Of a stretch of DNA of 15,025 nucleotides, positions 14,802 through 15,025 are shown one piece after another. The position numbers and the translations under genes are program-made. The notes under the pieces were generated by a model. The model was not told where the DNA came from and ran no database searches. It saw only the letters and a list, made by a program, of their open reading frames with translations. Within the stretch, counting starts at the first letter, position 1; each line of letters opens with the position of its first letter. Origin of the DNA: Desulfonatronospira sp. (GTDB taxonomy: Bacteria > Desulfobacterota > Desulfovibrionia > Desulfovibrionales > Desulfonatronovibrionaceae); NCBI GenBank assembly GCA_003563255.1, contig PWSL01000443.1, positions 1 to 15,025 of the forward strand, given 5' to 3'.

Positions 14802-14874
14802 CTCCTGAAACCCTGCCTGCCCCGTTAAACAACGCTGAAAGCGTTCCTGCGGAGCAGGGTTTAACTGGGGGTCA
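14802..14874. repeat. Three-way-junction repeat, copy 3 (right end)
   Basis: The outer stem CCCC-GTTAAAC (14820-14830) pairs with GTTTAAC-T-GGGG (14859-14870), one bulged T. It encloses AACGCT-gaa-AGCGTT (14831-14845) and CCTGC-gga-GCAGG (14846-14858) with no unpaired linkers. The lead-in CTCCTGAAACCCTGCCTG and the tail GGGGTCA are shared with the copy at 8155-8226. GAAACCCTGC in the lead-in could alternatively pair with GCAGGGTTT, so two exclusive folds are possible. Confidence 0.85.
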
Positions 14875-14880
14875 CAAAAA

Positions 14881-14935
14881 AATAAGAAAAATTTGAGCCA
14901 TGACCGGGGTTCAGCACTTGGCACTGGGACTGTTT
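14881..14935. repeat. Dispersed ~55-bp repeat, copy 2
   Basis: Matches 8426-8480 along its whole length with scattered changes. Here it directly follows the three-way-junction element, so the two may form one composite unit. No open frame or clear hairpin is seen in it. Confidence 0.6.
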
Positions 14936-14989
14936 CATTTTTGGACACTAAGCTCAGGTGCTCCCCCCGCCGCGCAAGCGGCTGATGCC

Positions 14990-15021
14990 TTTTCCTTGCG
15001 GGTTCTTATTCCCGCAAGGAA
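14990..15021. terminator. Bidirectional intrinsic terminator at the window end
   Basis: TTCCTTGCGGG (14992-15002) and CCCGCAAGGAA (15011-15021) form an 11-pair GC-rich stem with an eight-base loop. It is flanked by T residues on the left and A residues to the window end, so a U-tract follows the stem in either direction. It probably ends a transcript entering from the right on the minus strand. A small GCCGC-gcaa-GCGGC hairpin (14969-14982) lies next to it. Confidence 0.8.
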
Positions 15022-15025
15022 AAAA

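Noticed and set aside
14820..14870. Integron attC site (GTTAAAC ... GTTTAAC arms)
   Set aside because: The arms do not match the RYYYAAC/GTTRRRY core sites, and the two contiguous inner hairpins without extrahelical bases are unlike attC.

Overview
The window looks like a chromosomal piece of a deltaproteobacterium close to Desulfovibrionales (Desulfobacterota). This is inferred from the gene order thrS-infC-rpmI-rplT-pheS-pheT-merR next to pdxA and from protein character; no search was possible. All confidently recognised genes lie on the minus strand, so transcription runs from high to low coordinates. Base composition is moderate in GC across most of the window, but drops clearly, to roughly 30% GC by eye, between about 250 and 1390.

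Right edge to about 13,050: a hairpin terminator at the window end, a repeat-rich stretch, a small SAP-like cysteine protein (14542-14742), another repeat-rich gap, pdxA for vitamin B6 synthesis (13325-14338), a palindromic repeat, then a tRNA-Val(GAC) gene with its own promoter.

Middle, 12,910 to 5,386: a translation operon in the order thrS, infC (probable AUA start inside the thrS 3' end), rpmI, rplT, pheS, pheT and a small MerR-type regulator. It supplies threonyl- and phenylalanyl-tRNA synthetases, initiation factor 3 and ribosomal proteins L35 and L20. Palindromic repeats of one family sit in three gaps along this transcript: infC/rpmI, pheS/pheT, and merR/kinase.

Left, 5,142 to 1,450: one large soluble hybrid histidine kinase with four PAS domains, HisKA, HATPase, two receiver domains and HPt, which is a whole phosphorelay in one polypeptide.

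Far left, 1,388 to 254: an AT-rich, probably acquired three-gene minus-strand operon. It holds a HEPN/HepT-like protein, a 165-aa unknown joined by an ATGA overlap, and a 91-aa unknown. The C-terminal end of a possible plus-strand gene enters from the left edge. This operon is the best candidate for a poorly described (toxin-antitoxin or defence-like) system.

The most striking non-coding signal is two families of structured repeats. One is a GGGGAC...GTCCCC hairpin family whose stem sequence is exchanged while its mismatch pattern is kept; two copies lie inside CACTACAGCGAAACTT inverted repeats. The other is a set of three elements that fold as a compact three-way junction with covarying arms.
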